The notes under the pieces: generated by a model
Databases searched by the model: none
What the model was told of the DNA's origin: nothing
Seen by the model: the letters and a program-made list of their open reading frames with translations, nothing else
Translations under genes and position numbers: made by a program
Part shown: positions 1-9,659 of the stretch, piece by piece
Layout: each line of letters opens with the position of its first letter
Position numbering within the stretch: position 1 is the first letter of the stretch
Source: Tulasnella sp. 424
Lineage: Eukaryota; Basidiomycota; Agaricomycetes; Cantharellales; Tulasnellaceae
Length of the DNA stretch: 41,109 bases
Direction of reading: 5' to 3'
Assembly (NCBI GenBank): GCA_019633425.1
Contig: WSUB01000261.1
Span: 1-41,109 of the forward strand

Positions 1-58
1 GTGACCATGTTTGGTGGTCCCACGCATCCCCTTTTGGTCCGCGAGCCGTAGGACTCAC

Positions 59-382
59 TCAGCCATGAGTCCTCGCAGCCCCTGCATAATTGTCCGGACT
101 ACAGTTCTCACGGCAACAGCCAGCGAAGGCTGTTAGGAAGTTCTTATTTAGGCAAAGGCAAGGGATGTCAGTGGCGTTGCAAGGGACGCCGGCTGGAGGG
201 CTGTTCTGAAGGCAACTCGTTGCGCAGGCTGTGATATAAGCGAGTCAAGTCAGTAATCTATGGGATTAGATATCACTGCTTAAATGTTTCGATTGCTTAC
301 CAGGCGCGCTGTCCTGGCGCTTGGGCACGGCGAAGGCGGAGACAAGCGATGCAGCAAAGAGGACGGCAATGGAGAAATGCAT
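59..382 (-). pseudogene. A1: truncated two-CFEM secreted protein gene
   Basis: The model is complement(join(59..228,301..382)). Exon 1 encodes a signal peptide (MHFSIAVLFAASLVSAFAV) followed by a KRQ site, and ends in phase 1 like all type A genes in this window. A 72-base intron (GTAAGC..CACAG) precedes a CFEM exon that opens CATSC and keeps DIPCLC. The frame then runs through drifted sequence (AGCCRENC) to a TGA at 59-61, before the last conserved cysteine. The linker exon, second CFEM exon and terminal exon found in A2, A3 and A5 are absent. The closest copy is A5 (13974-14744), which reads on at the position of the stop. I take it for a decayed, 5'-only copy. A divergent short gene, or one continuing past the window edge by other splicing, is less likely. 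Confidence 0.6.
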
Positions 383-778
383 ACTGTTGGTGTTTCGAGG
401 AAGAGATCAAAATGGGTTAAATCGGGTGACTGAAAGAGAATACGTGAGGAAAGGAAGCTAGTGGTTGAGTGAGACGAGAGGGCTCTGTGGGAAAGTTGAT
501 GAAGATGGGAGGACTGGTGATTTGTTGGGATGGGGTTGCTACGACCTGTCTTTATATGACGACTTGTTGGATTACAAATAACGAGCCTGGCCATGTGAAG
601 CATGCGCCTCGCATGAGGACCACATGTACAGATGACCGTGCAGGCGACTTCGGGCGTGGACAAATGAGACATCATCCATTCTCGAACTTTGACGCTGTGG
701 GGCATGTGTGATGACCTCGTCCTCACATCGTATCTTATCAGTTATCTCTTCATCACTCCATCCTCATCATCTTATCAC

Positions 779-932
779 CTCCACTTTCTAGCTGACGTGT
801 CGCCTCCACTCTAGCTGACGCGTCGCCTCCACTCGCCTCCACTCTTTAGCTGACGCGTCGTTCCTTTCTCAGTCAGCGCCTCGTGTCTCTCAGTCAGCGC
901 CTCATGTCTCTCAGTCAGCGCCTCATGTCTCT
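779..932. repeat. Two short tandem repeats (minisatellite)
   Basis: From about 779 to 865 there are three imperfect units containing CTAGCTGACGCGTCG (or TTAGCTGACG) and CTCCACT. From about 868 to 932 there are three units of 21 bases with the core CAGTCAGCGCCTCATGT; CAGTCAGCG starts at 870, 891 and 912. They lie inside the insertion at 704-1560. Confidence 0.8.
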
Positions 933-981
933 GCACGATCATTAGTCATAAACCTCCACTCTCGTTACTATATTAGTTTGA

Positions 982-1010
982 CGGAATGAGGAGATCTGTT
1001 CCTCATTCCG
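982..1010. other. Perfect 10-base hairpin
   Basis: CGGAATGAGG (982-991) and CCTCATTCCG (1001-1010) are exact reverse complements with a 9-base loop. It follows a CTATATTAG box inside the insertion at 704-1560. It could be a transcript-end structure of an LTR. I see nothing that fixes a function. Confidence 0.6.
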
Positions 1011-2833
1011 CCTTTTGTCTAATCTCTTAGTATCAACACCTCTTCTACCTCTTGACTCTGGACCATTGACATTGAAGCGCCTCGCCTAAATCCTTGACAT
1101 CGACATCGACTCTGACAGCACGCAGCATCTGGACCGAACTCCGAATAGAAGTTAGAGTAGACTTTCCCTTGCATCTCTGCGAGCATCTGCCGCGGAGTAG
1201 ATGCGCCGGCTCGGGGACATCGCGGAGCAATGTTTGGTTTGAATCTGAACTCGTCCTTTCTCCTCCTTCAGCATACAAGTCCCTCAAATCCTCAAATCGC
1301 CTGGCCTCTCAGCAAAATTTTCAATCCACCAACAATCCCCTTACATGTACCAACCGGTGAGGGGAGTGCTTTGGGCGTACTCCCCCTCACGCTCAGCCCG
1401 GCTACACCTGGGCCGCTCGTGATTAGCGACTTGGAACTCGGTATACCGGACTCTCCCACTTTGGCACACATGGGATGATGATTTACACTTACAAATGTAT
1501 TTAACCAACATATATACAGACTTAACCTCTTATCTCCAATACGGAGCTGCACAGAGCGAGCCTTATTCCCCAAGATTCAGATATTTTTCTATGCCCATAG
1601 TCGTCCTAGCGGATTAGACGATGGAGTGCGGAGGCCTGCTCACACCAGAGCTGTTGAGAACCCACTAGGTCATAACTACGGCTAACAGTGGAGAGAAAAG
1701 AGGGTGGCTTCCTCAATATAAGGTTAATTTCCGCATTACGATTTCTGAGAGGTCACAACGAGCTGCCTTGCTCTGGCGTTGATCAAACGGCAGGTTAAGG
1801 TCGGACCTTGAATCTGCCAAGTGACTGGGTCTATTGGTGTTCCAGCTGTTTGCAAAACTCGAGAGGCAGGCGGATTGTGGACATGTCGTTATCATTAGGA
1901 CTGCAAAGGGGGATTGGGGCGTGCGGCGGGCTTTCGTACCTGGACTGAGCTTGTGCGAAAATTCTGTGTGTGCGAGACGAGACGGTGTGTCTCGAGTTTT
2001 GCAAACAGCTGTCAGAGACTTCACGTCCCGGGACGTTCCGAGATGGTAAATTCATTTGTCCCTCTTAGCAGAGTTAAAACCGCTCCACTACCCTGGCGCA
2101 GGTGTAAACGGCGCTTAGTTGGGCGATCTCACGCTGGGCAGCCGAGCTTCGGCCAATCATGACAGGGCGAAGGCTCCAACGTTCCTGATTGAGCTCGAAA
2201 GCCTGTGGGTCAAGTGCTTAGCGAGAGATTGCTTCGAAGAACTGTGAATCTCAGGTGACTCTCGCTTCTGCTGGGGGCGCAGTCCAAGGGGGGCGTGGTG
2301 GTTGTAGCACAAGGGGTCCGGAGGTCGGTAATGTTCGGAGTCCGAACATGCGGCCGATGTGTGGGAAATGAGCCCCCATGTCCTGGGCGCGTTTGAATTT
2401 GGGAAACGTACGTAGTTCTCTCAGCTAGAATCAAGTCGATTGGCTTATATTAGCAGAAAATGCTCGGGTCGTGCTTTGAATTCGGAGACGGCCCGAACAT
2501 GGGTTGCTCGTTCTCACATATTGCCGCCATGTTCTGGCCGGAACATTACCCCTCTCCCCTCGTGTAGTCAGGGCCGGGCCACACGCATATATATATACCG
2601 CAGAGGGCCACCCTCGCTCACCACTCAGTATTGGAGCGACCCACAAGGCTCAAAACGAGAGAGTGACATCACGACTGACTAAGGCGGAACGCCGACTTAA
2701 TGCTGGGAAATTGATAACAAGTGTGGAATACAACAATAAGCTGGGAAATCGGAAGAAGACACAGCAATCATTGTGACGTAAGAAAAGAAAAGAAGATAAG
2801 ACAGACTTCCCAGTGACTGCATCAAAGGGTGCT

Positions 2834-3750
2834 TTACAGCCCGACAGCAGCAATGAAGGCAGCAGGACCACCAATCAGGCCCTTGCTGACCACGAAGACC
2901 GCTAAAGCAGTGCCTTTGGTGGCCGAGGAAGTGGTCGCCGTTGCAGCGATGGAAGAAGCAGAAGCCACAACACCCGTGGCCGAAGCCGAAGAAGCCGAAT
3001 CATTGGGATGAGTGCCAGCGTTGGTAATAATATCAACTCCCTATCATAAAGCTCACCCAAGTAAAACCATTAAAATCACTCCGATTTGTTCATGCAAGGA
3101 AAGGGGGAAGACACGCACAACGGCTCTGCACACGCGTGCACGGCTTCAGCCGGGTTCGGTCGCTGCTACGTCTTGAGCATTGCAACCGCTATGAACACGG
3201 ATATCAGTAGACTGAAGATAATCTGGGTCCCTACACAACCATGAGTAGTCGTTGAAAGAGCAGGAGCCTGAGCCCCCGTTCTTGGGACAGGATTCGGTGC
3301 AACGTGTGAAAAAGGAGAGAAAGAGTCAACTGCATGGATTGGGGTACTGACAGGCCATTAGCGGTTGCGCCAACGAAGGTTCGAGTACGAACTAGGGAAC
3401 GGGTTCTTTGGATCAATGCTCTAGAATTTGTAAAGTCAGGAGAGGTATCATCGGTGGATCCGGCAAAGGACGACGCACAGCGGCTTTGCAACGTGCCGCA
3501 TTGTCCGCCTCAACAGATGCAACATTTTTGGCACTACAAACCTTGGTAACACATTCAGTGGTCGCGTTAATGTATGCTTGATTTACGCAGAGACAGAGCA
3601 CCGGGTCGCGCAACCTGTGGTAGATAAACAGTAATGTCAATACGGCGAGGTTATTGAAATCGACTCGCTTTCAACCTCTAGATTACTCACTCGGGATGGT
3701 TGTCTGACGTTAAAGAGAGCGCTGGCGGAGACGAGAGAGGCTGTGAATTT
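2834..3750 (-). pseudogene. B1: decayed two-CFEM GPI-anchored protein gene
   Basis: This is homologous exon by exon to B4 and B5 but clearly broken. The start codon and first half of the signal-peptide exon are gone: homology stops near 3750. One base is lost from the AAACGTCAG site that encodes KRQ. CFEM exon 1 has a 43-base deletion that removes the second and third cysteines and the haem Asp and shifts the frame. The acceptor before CFEM exon 2 has changed from CACAG to CACACG, and several cysteine codons of that domain are lost (a CLC pair reads WLC). Only the last exon (about 2834-3043) remains open, with GVDI followed by a Ser/Ala/Thr-rich stretch and a hydrophobic tail. Downstream lies spacer Y instead of the Z promoter block, so the promoter has also been lost. 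Confidence 0.85.
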
Positions 3751-3859
3751 TCACTAGTGGGTACAGAAGTTTTGCTTCTCGGACACTTCGCGACTGTCGA
3801 AGTAGTTGTCGACTCCACTCATGGCCCGGGTCGGAAGAGGAGTCAAGTTCATCGGCAGC

Positions 3860-4546
3860 GAACAGAGGGAATCAAATTTATTTGATAGGACCCGATACCT
3901 TTCAATTGCCGACGGGGCTCCTTCGGGAGTTATGAGATGTCGCGAACTTGGAGGGTGTGATCCAGAATTGTGCCTGTCCAAGGTCTGAGCGGTAATTTGG
4001 AGGCGGAAGTATAAGAGAAACAATAGCCTTATGACACTCGAACTGGGGATGATTGGTTGCCAGAAGGGCCGGAGACGAGGGAAGAAGAAGTGAGATGTTC
4101 AGGACTGATATCACACGGAAAATGGCTTGGCTCGGTAATGTCACATGATTAGGCCGAAGGATGATCGTACCTGCCCCAGGTGTTCATTAAAACGAAGACG
4201 AGCCAGGGTAGGATAGATAAACATAGCTCGTGCAAAGGTACTTCGCACGCTACGACCGCACGTTCTCAGTCACTCTACGTGCAAGGACTCCTCACGGACA
4301 CATAACCTAGGAGAAGGAATTTGCAGATATTGGCACCGACGATGTATATCCAAACGACTCATGTTGAACTCAGAGAAGAACCCAACAGCCGATCGTGAGG
4401 TTTAAGAGAAAAGTCCATAACATCATCGATTAAACATTTCAACAAATACCGAGTCTTTACGGGTGTTTCCAGCAGAATGAGTCCGGGTTGGGAAGCAGAC
4501 AACAGCTAGCGCGATACCCAAGTTGTGGCCAATCTTTGGTTAGAAA
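3860..4546. repeat. Spacer block Y, copy 1 (3' side of A2)
   Basis: This non-coding block recurs at 6961-7512 and 13316-13973, always ending at the stop codon of an A gene. Shared landmarks are GGAGCGGTAATTTGGAG-like sequence, GTTCATTAAAACGAAGAC, and TAAGAGAAAAGTCCATAAC near the A gene. Frames differ between the copies and no common open frame is seen. It may hold the A-gene 3' untranslated region and terminator at its right end. Confidence 0.55.
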
Positions 4547-5347
4547 TTAAGCGGCACCAACGGTGGATGAAATGTCGACACCCTATATCAATGACCATTC
4601 AAGTCAGTTAAGGCACCAGCACCTGATATCCGGGTGGACCCACATAAGCCCTGCACAGCGCCTTGCCGACGGTTTCGGCAGTTGTAAGGTCTTGACCAGA
4701 GCAAGAACTATGGAAGCACGAATCGACGCTCTGAATGTAGGCGGTATTCTTGCACAAGCAAGCGGCGGCATTGGGGTCGGCAGCGCCGGTGGCGTCGGTG
4801 GCATTGGGACAGCCGGTCGCGGAGGTGTCATTCCCGCATTGCGACGCACAAGCTGCAATGGAACGTAAAGTTCATCAGTAATCTGAGTAGTAGCTGCCGA
4901 TCTCAGGAAAGTTAATTTACTTACCCGGGAGGGGATTTGTGAGATCAACACCCTACGAGGGAGATATAGTGTTAGATAGCGATTAGGTGCTGGCAGCATT
5001 GATTACATACAGCCGCCTTGCAAGCCGCCAAACCGGCCGCTTCTGCCGCTTGAAAGTCATTCTGGTCGGTACAACCGCTCTTGACGCAACTAGTGAGGGC
5101 TGTTATGTACTTCGTATTTACGCATTGACAAGCGGTGTCCGTGGTGTTGCAAGGGCTAGTGTCGGTGCTCTGATAGCACGTCTGTGCGCAGGCTGTAATA
5201 TCAGTGAGCCAAGTCAGTAATACTACGGGATTGAATGTTACTCCATATAGTCTGTGATAGCTTACTAGGGACGTTGGCCTGGCGCTTGAGCACGGTGAGG
5301 GCGGAGACAAACGATGCAGCGAAGACGACGGCGAGGGAGTAACGCAT
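4547..5347 (-). CDS. A2: secreted protein with two CFEM domains
   Basis: The model is complement(join(4547..4582,4644..4852,4925..4952,5011..5192,5266..5347)), 178 aa. All introns are GT-AG, 58-73 bases, in phases 1-0-1-0. Exon 1 is a signal peptide (MRYSLAVVFAASFVSALTVL) followed by KRQ, a Kex2-type site. CFEM 1 (about residues 29-88) has CAQTC, a haem-type Asp in DTACQC and eight cysteines. A short exon encodes GVDLTNPLP. CFEM 2 has CASQC, CLC and the remaining cysteines. Its loop between cysteines 3 and 4 is 16 residues instead of 6-7, from a short internal repeat of PNA; an Asp still sits five residues before the C-x-C pair. The protein ends GVDISSTVGAA with no GPI tail, so it is predicted to be secreted. 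Known CFEM proteins bind haem; the role here is inferred. Confidence 0.85.
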
Positions 5348-6720
5348 GCTGATTAGTGTATCGAATAATAGGTCAAAATGGATTTAATTGGATGGCTGAG
5401 AGAGGTCGAGTGTGAAATTGAAGCTAGTAGATGAGGAGACGAGAAGGTTATGGGGGGAAATTGGTGAAGATGGGGGGACTGGTATTAATACGCCGAGCCG
5501 TACAACCCAAGCAGGCTTAGCGGTGTGGAGCATGCGCCTCATACGACGTCGACAATCACAAATGATCGTGCAGACGACTTTCAGGCGTGGAAAAATGAGG
5601 GATCCACCGTTCTCAAACTTTCATGCCGCGGAGCGGGTAGCCTCCCCGGCCGAACTGCGAACAGAGAAAACAACACGGCCAACATTAGAGTATACTTCCC
5701 CTCGGCCTTGCATCGCCTTATCCCCCCCAAGACTCAGATATCTTCCTGCTCCCATAGCCACCTACAGGGTCAAACGATGGAGGGGCGCAGGCCTGCTCCA
5801 CACCAAAGCCGTTGACAGCCCACTAGGGCATAACTGCGGCTGACAGCGGAGAGAAAAGAGGGTGGCTTCGGCGATCACTTCCGCATTACGCTTTCTGTGA
5901 GGTCATTGCAACGAGCTTTCTTGCTCTGGTGTGGCGTTGATTGAAATCAAGTGAACGGCAGGTAGAGGTCGGACCTTGGACCTGCCAAGTGACTGGGTCT
6001 ATTCCTCAGCTGGCTCGAAGCAGGATTTGGGAATTAACATGGCCTTCTTTGTCCAAAAATCGCCCGCGCGCAAGTGGAAAAAGCGACGTGATCATCAAGT
6101 TGAAGGCTGTGCGATTCAAAGGCCGCCGGCTTTTGGACGGGCAACGGTTGTCCCTCGCCGAAGAGATGACGTATTCAGAGCCTTCACATGATCCGAGATG
6201 TAAGGGATGGTAATTTCGTTTGTCCCTCTCTTAGCAGGATTAAAACCTCTCCACTACCCCAGCGCAGGTGTAAATGATGAACGGCACCGTCGCTTAGGGC
6301 GATCTCAGGTTTGGGCAGCCGAGGTCTGCCAATCACGACAGTACGAAGGCTCACACGTAGAATAACTATGGGTTGTGCGGTTAGCTACGGATGCTTCGAA
6401 AAACTGTGGATTTCGGGAAGGTGAATCTCGCTTGCTGGGAGCGCAGTCGAGGGGACGCGGTGGCTTTAGTCAAGACGGGCACTGGGGCGCCACGCCGTGC
6501 GCACGTTGTCGCTTGGCACGGAAGAGGCCCACCCTCGCTGACCACTCGTTGTTGGAGCGACCCACAGGGTTCAAAACAAGAGAGTGACATCACGACTGAC
6601 TAAGGCAGAACGCCGACTTAATACTTGGAAACTTATAACAAATGTGGGATACAACGAATAAGCTTGGAATTCGGAAGAAGACACAGCAATCATCACGGAC
6701 GTAGAAGAAAAACAACAGTA
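5348..6720. repeat. Spacer block X, copy 2
   Basis: This copy lies between the start of A2 and the B3 relic. It has the same ordered landmarks as the other X copies but lacks the insertion of copy 1 and the ATATATATAC tract. A2's promoter must lie in its first few hundred bases; near 5480 there is GGTATTAATACG where A5 has GGTATAAATACG. Confidence 0.6.
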
Positions 6721-6755
6721 AGACAGACTTCCCAGCGACTCCGTCCAAGGATGCT

Positions 6756-6960
6756 TTACACCCCGAAAGCAGCAATGAAGGCAGCAAGACCAGCAACTAT
6801 CAGGTCACAACGAAGTCCGCAACAGCAGCGCCTTCGGTGGCCGAGAGAGTGGTCGCCGCCGTGGTTCGTGGTTTCACTGGGATGAGCACCAGCGTTGGCG
6901 GTAATGTCAACTCCCTATCATAAAACACACCCGAGTAGTATCATTAATATCACTCCGATT
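6756..6960 (-). pseudogene. B3: relic of the last exon of a type B CFEM gene
   Basis: Only the terminal exon and part of the preceding intron remain. Reading on the minus strand, GGAGTTGACATTACC (GVDIT) follows a TAG acceptor near 6914. The Ser/Thr-rich part then has deletions that shift the frame before the hydrophobic GPI-type tail and its TAA (6756-6758). Homology to B4 and B5 stops within intron 4, at CACTCCGATT (about 6960). There spacer Y begins directly, so both CFEM exons, the signal peptide and the promoter have been removed in one deletion. Confidence 0.85.
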
Positions 6961-7512
6961 CGGAGCGGTAACTTGGAGACGGAAGCTTAAGAGAAACGAC
7001 AGCCTGAGGACACTCGATCTGGAGATGGTTGGTTGCCAGAAGGGCCGAATATGAGTGAGGAGAAAGTGAGATGTTCAGGACTGGCATCAGATAGAGATAA
7101 TGTCACATGATTAAGCGGAAGGATGATCATACGTATACCTGCCTCAAGTGTTCATTAAAACGAAGACGCACCAAGGTAGAATAGATAAACATAGGTGGTG
7201 CAAAGATACTTGCACGTTACGACCGCACGTTCTCAGTCATTCTATGTGTAAGCACTCCTCACGGACACATAACATAGGAGAAGGAATTTACATTTATTGG
7301 CACCGACGATATACATCCAGACGATTCGTGTTGAATTCAGAGAAGAAGCCAACAGTCAATCATGAGGTTTAAGAGAAAAGTCCATAACATCATCGAACAA
7401 ACATCTCAACATTAATGATCATTTACGAGTGTCTCTAGCAGAATGAGTCCGAGTTGGTAAGCAGACAACAGCTAGTCGCAATACGCAAGTTGTGGCCAAT
7501 CTTCGGTTAGAA
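6961..7512. repeat. Spacer block Y, copy 2 (3' side of A3)
   Basis: It starts abruptly at CGGAGCGGTAACTTGGAG, fused to the intron of the B3 relic, and runs to the A3 stop codon. It aligns to 3980-4546 with small indels. I see no gene in it. Confidence 0.55.
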
Positions 7513-8283
7513 TTAAGCTGCACCAATGGTGGATGAAATGTCGACACCCTATATCAATGACCACTCAAGTCAGTTAAGGAACCAGCATCTGATATCCGGG
7601 TGGACCCACATAAGCCCTGCACAGAGCCTTGCCGACGGCTTCTGCAGTTGTAAGGTCTGTACCAGTGCAAGCACCACGGAAGCACGAGTCGACGCTCTGA
7701 ATGTAGGCGGTATTCTTGCACAAGCAAGCGCCGTCGGTATCGGTACAACCGGTCGCAGAGACGTCATTCCCGCAGGTGGACGCACAAGCTGCAATGGAAC
7801 GTAACGTTCGTCAGTAACCTGAGTAGTAGCTACCGCTCTCAGGAAAGTTAATCCACTCACTCGGGAGGGGATTTGTGAGATCAACGCCCTACGAGGGAGA
7901 TATAGCATTAGATAGCGATTAGGTGTGGGCAGCATTGATGACATACAGCCGACTTGCAAGTCGCCAGAGCGACCGTTGTTGCCGTTTGAGCGTCATTGGG
8001 GTCGGTACAATCGCTTGCGACGCAAGTAGTGAGTGCTGTTATGTAATTCACATTTAGGCATTGGCAGGCGATGTCCGTGGTGTTGCAAGGGCTAGGGTCG
8101 GTTTTAGTATAGCACGTCTGTGCGCAGGCTGCGATATCAGTGAGCCAAGTCAGTAATACTATGAGATTAAATATTGCTCCATATAGGCTGTGATAGCTTA
8201 CCAGGGAGGTCGGTCTGGCGCTTGAGCACGGTGAGGCCGGAGACAAACGATGCAGCGAAGACGACGGCGAGGGAGTAACGCAT
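7513..8283 (-). CDS. A3: secreted protein with two CFEM domains
   Basis: The model is complement(join(7513..7548,7610..7788,7861..7888,7947..8128,8202..8283)), 168 aa, with intron phases 1-0-1-0. The signal peptide (MRYSLAVVFAASFVSGLTVL) is nearly the same as in A2 and is followed by KRQ. CFEM 1 opens CAQTC and keeps DIACQC. The linker exon is GVDLTNPLP. CFEM 2 opens CASTC, keeps DTDGACLC with a normal short loop, and ends ALCRAY. The last exon gives GVDISSTIGAA and a stop. There is no GPI signal, so the product should be freely secreted. Together with A2 it forms the closest pair in the array; A5 and A1 are a second pair by their first CFEM exon (TDTPCLCLNKNF type). Haem binding is inferred from the family. 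Confidence 0.85.
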
Positions 8284-9640
8284 GCTGATTAGTGTATCGA
8301 AGAATAGGTCAAAATGGATTTAATTGGATGGCTGAAAGAGGTTGAGCGAGGAAATGAAGCAAGTGGATGAGGGAGACGAGAAGGTTATGGGGGAAATTTA
8401 GTGAAGATGGGAAGACTCGTCTTAAATACGACGAGCCGTACGACCCAAGGGGACTTGGCAGTGTGGGGCATGCGCCTCGCATGGGATCCGCAGACTATCG
8501 TGCAGGTGACTTTCGGGCGTGAACAAATGAGGGATCCTCCATTTTCGTACTTTGACGCCGCGGGGCGCGCAGCCTCCCGGCCGAACTGCGAATGGCAATA
8601 CAACACGGCCAATGCCCGAGTAGAGTTCTCCTTGCATCGCCTTATTCCCCAAGGTTCAGATGTTTGCCTGTGCTGGTAGCTGCTCTAAAGGATCAGAAGA
8701 TGGAGTACACGGGCTTGATCTACACCATGGCCGATGAGAGTCCCATTATGGTATCACTGCGGCTGACGGCAGAGAGAAAAGAGAGCGGCTTCGACGATAT
8801 ACGGGTAATTTCCGCATTACGCTTTCTATGAGGTCATAACGAGCTGCGTTGCTCTGGTGTGGCGTTGATGGAACGGCAGGTTGAGGACCCTAAAGCTGCT
8901 GAGCCACGGGGCCCGTTCCTCGAGCCCGAAGGACGTTTTGGGAGTCAGCGTGACCCTCTTGTCCAGAATTGCCGCCGGCAAGTGGAAAAAACGAGGTGAT
9001 CATCAGGTTGAGGGCCGGGCGAATTCAAGTGCTGGCCGCTTTTGCACGGGGATATGGTTGTCCCTCTCGCCGAAGAGATGACGTGTTCAGAGAATTCGTG
9101 CCCGTTCCGAGATTGGAATTTCATTTTATCCCTCTCTTGGCAGTAATAGAGCTACTCCACTACCCCGGTGTAGGTGTAAATGATGAACACGCCGGCGCTT
9201 AGGGTGATTTCGGGTCTGGGCAGCCGAGGTTCGGCCAAGAGTGCCAAGACTCCGGCGTTTATGATTGAGCTCGAAAACCTATGGGCCAAGTGGCCGGCGA
9301 GAGATTGCTTCGAGTAACTGTGAGTTGCAATACGGTGACTCTCGTTTCTGCTCGGGGCGCAATCCAGGGGGGGTGTGGTGGTTGTAGTCAAGACACCGGG
9401 CCGGGCCTCTCGCATATACATATACCGCAGGGGCCACCCTCGCTCACCACGCGTTATTGGAGCGACCCATAAGGCTCAAAACGAAATAGTGACATCACGA
9501 CTGACTAATGCGGAACGCCGACTTCATACTGGGAAATTTATAGCAAACGTAGGATACAATAATAAGCTGGGAAGTCGGAAGAAGACACAGCAATCATCAT
9601 GGACGTAAAACAAAAAAGAACATAAGAAAGGCTTCCCAAT
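8284..9640. repeat. Spacer block X, copy 3
   Basis: This copy lies between the A3 start and the B4 stop. It contains the full set of X landmarks, including GCATATACATATACC near 9411 and the GTGACATCACGACTGACTAA segment near 9488. No conserved open frame is seen. Confidence 0.6.
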
Positions 9641-9659
9641 GACTTCATCCAAGGGTGCT

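Larger units (their letters stand above)
704..1560. mobile_element. Insertion specific to X copy 1, possibly a solo-LTR relic
   Basis: The homology of X copy 1 to the other X copies breaks after GACGCTGTGGGGC (about 703) and resumes at CCTTATTCCCC (about 1561). About 72 bases present in the other copies are missing and about 857 unrelated bases are present. Within the insert, 707-1345 begins TGTGATGA and ends TTACA. It carries tandem repeats in its first third and then a CTATATTAG box, which is the layout of an LTR. I see no 5-base target-site duplication at these ends and no coding sequence, so the assignment is tentative. Confidence 0.3.
383..2760. repeat. Spacer block X, copy 1 (non-coding segmental repeat)
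   Basis: This is the intergenic DNA between the start of an A gene and the 3' end of the next B gene. Most of it recurs at 5348-6720, 8284-9640, 14745-16030 and, in part, at 12960-13315. Shared landmarks include a CCGAAGAGATGACGTGTTCAG-like segment (in the other copies), a GCAGCCGAGGTTCGGCCAA-like segment, and an AT-rich ATATATATAC tract near 2590. No frame stays open across the copies, so I see no protein. This copy is about 850 bases longer because of the insertion at about 704-1560. Confidence 0.6.

Noticed and set aside
280..726. 148-codon minus frame over A1 and its upstream region, and similar frames over other A and B starts
   Set aside because: It overlaps the signal-peptide exon in a different frame and has no protein-like features; the spliced CFEM frame explains the sequence better.
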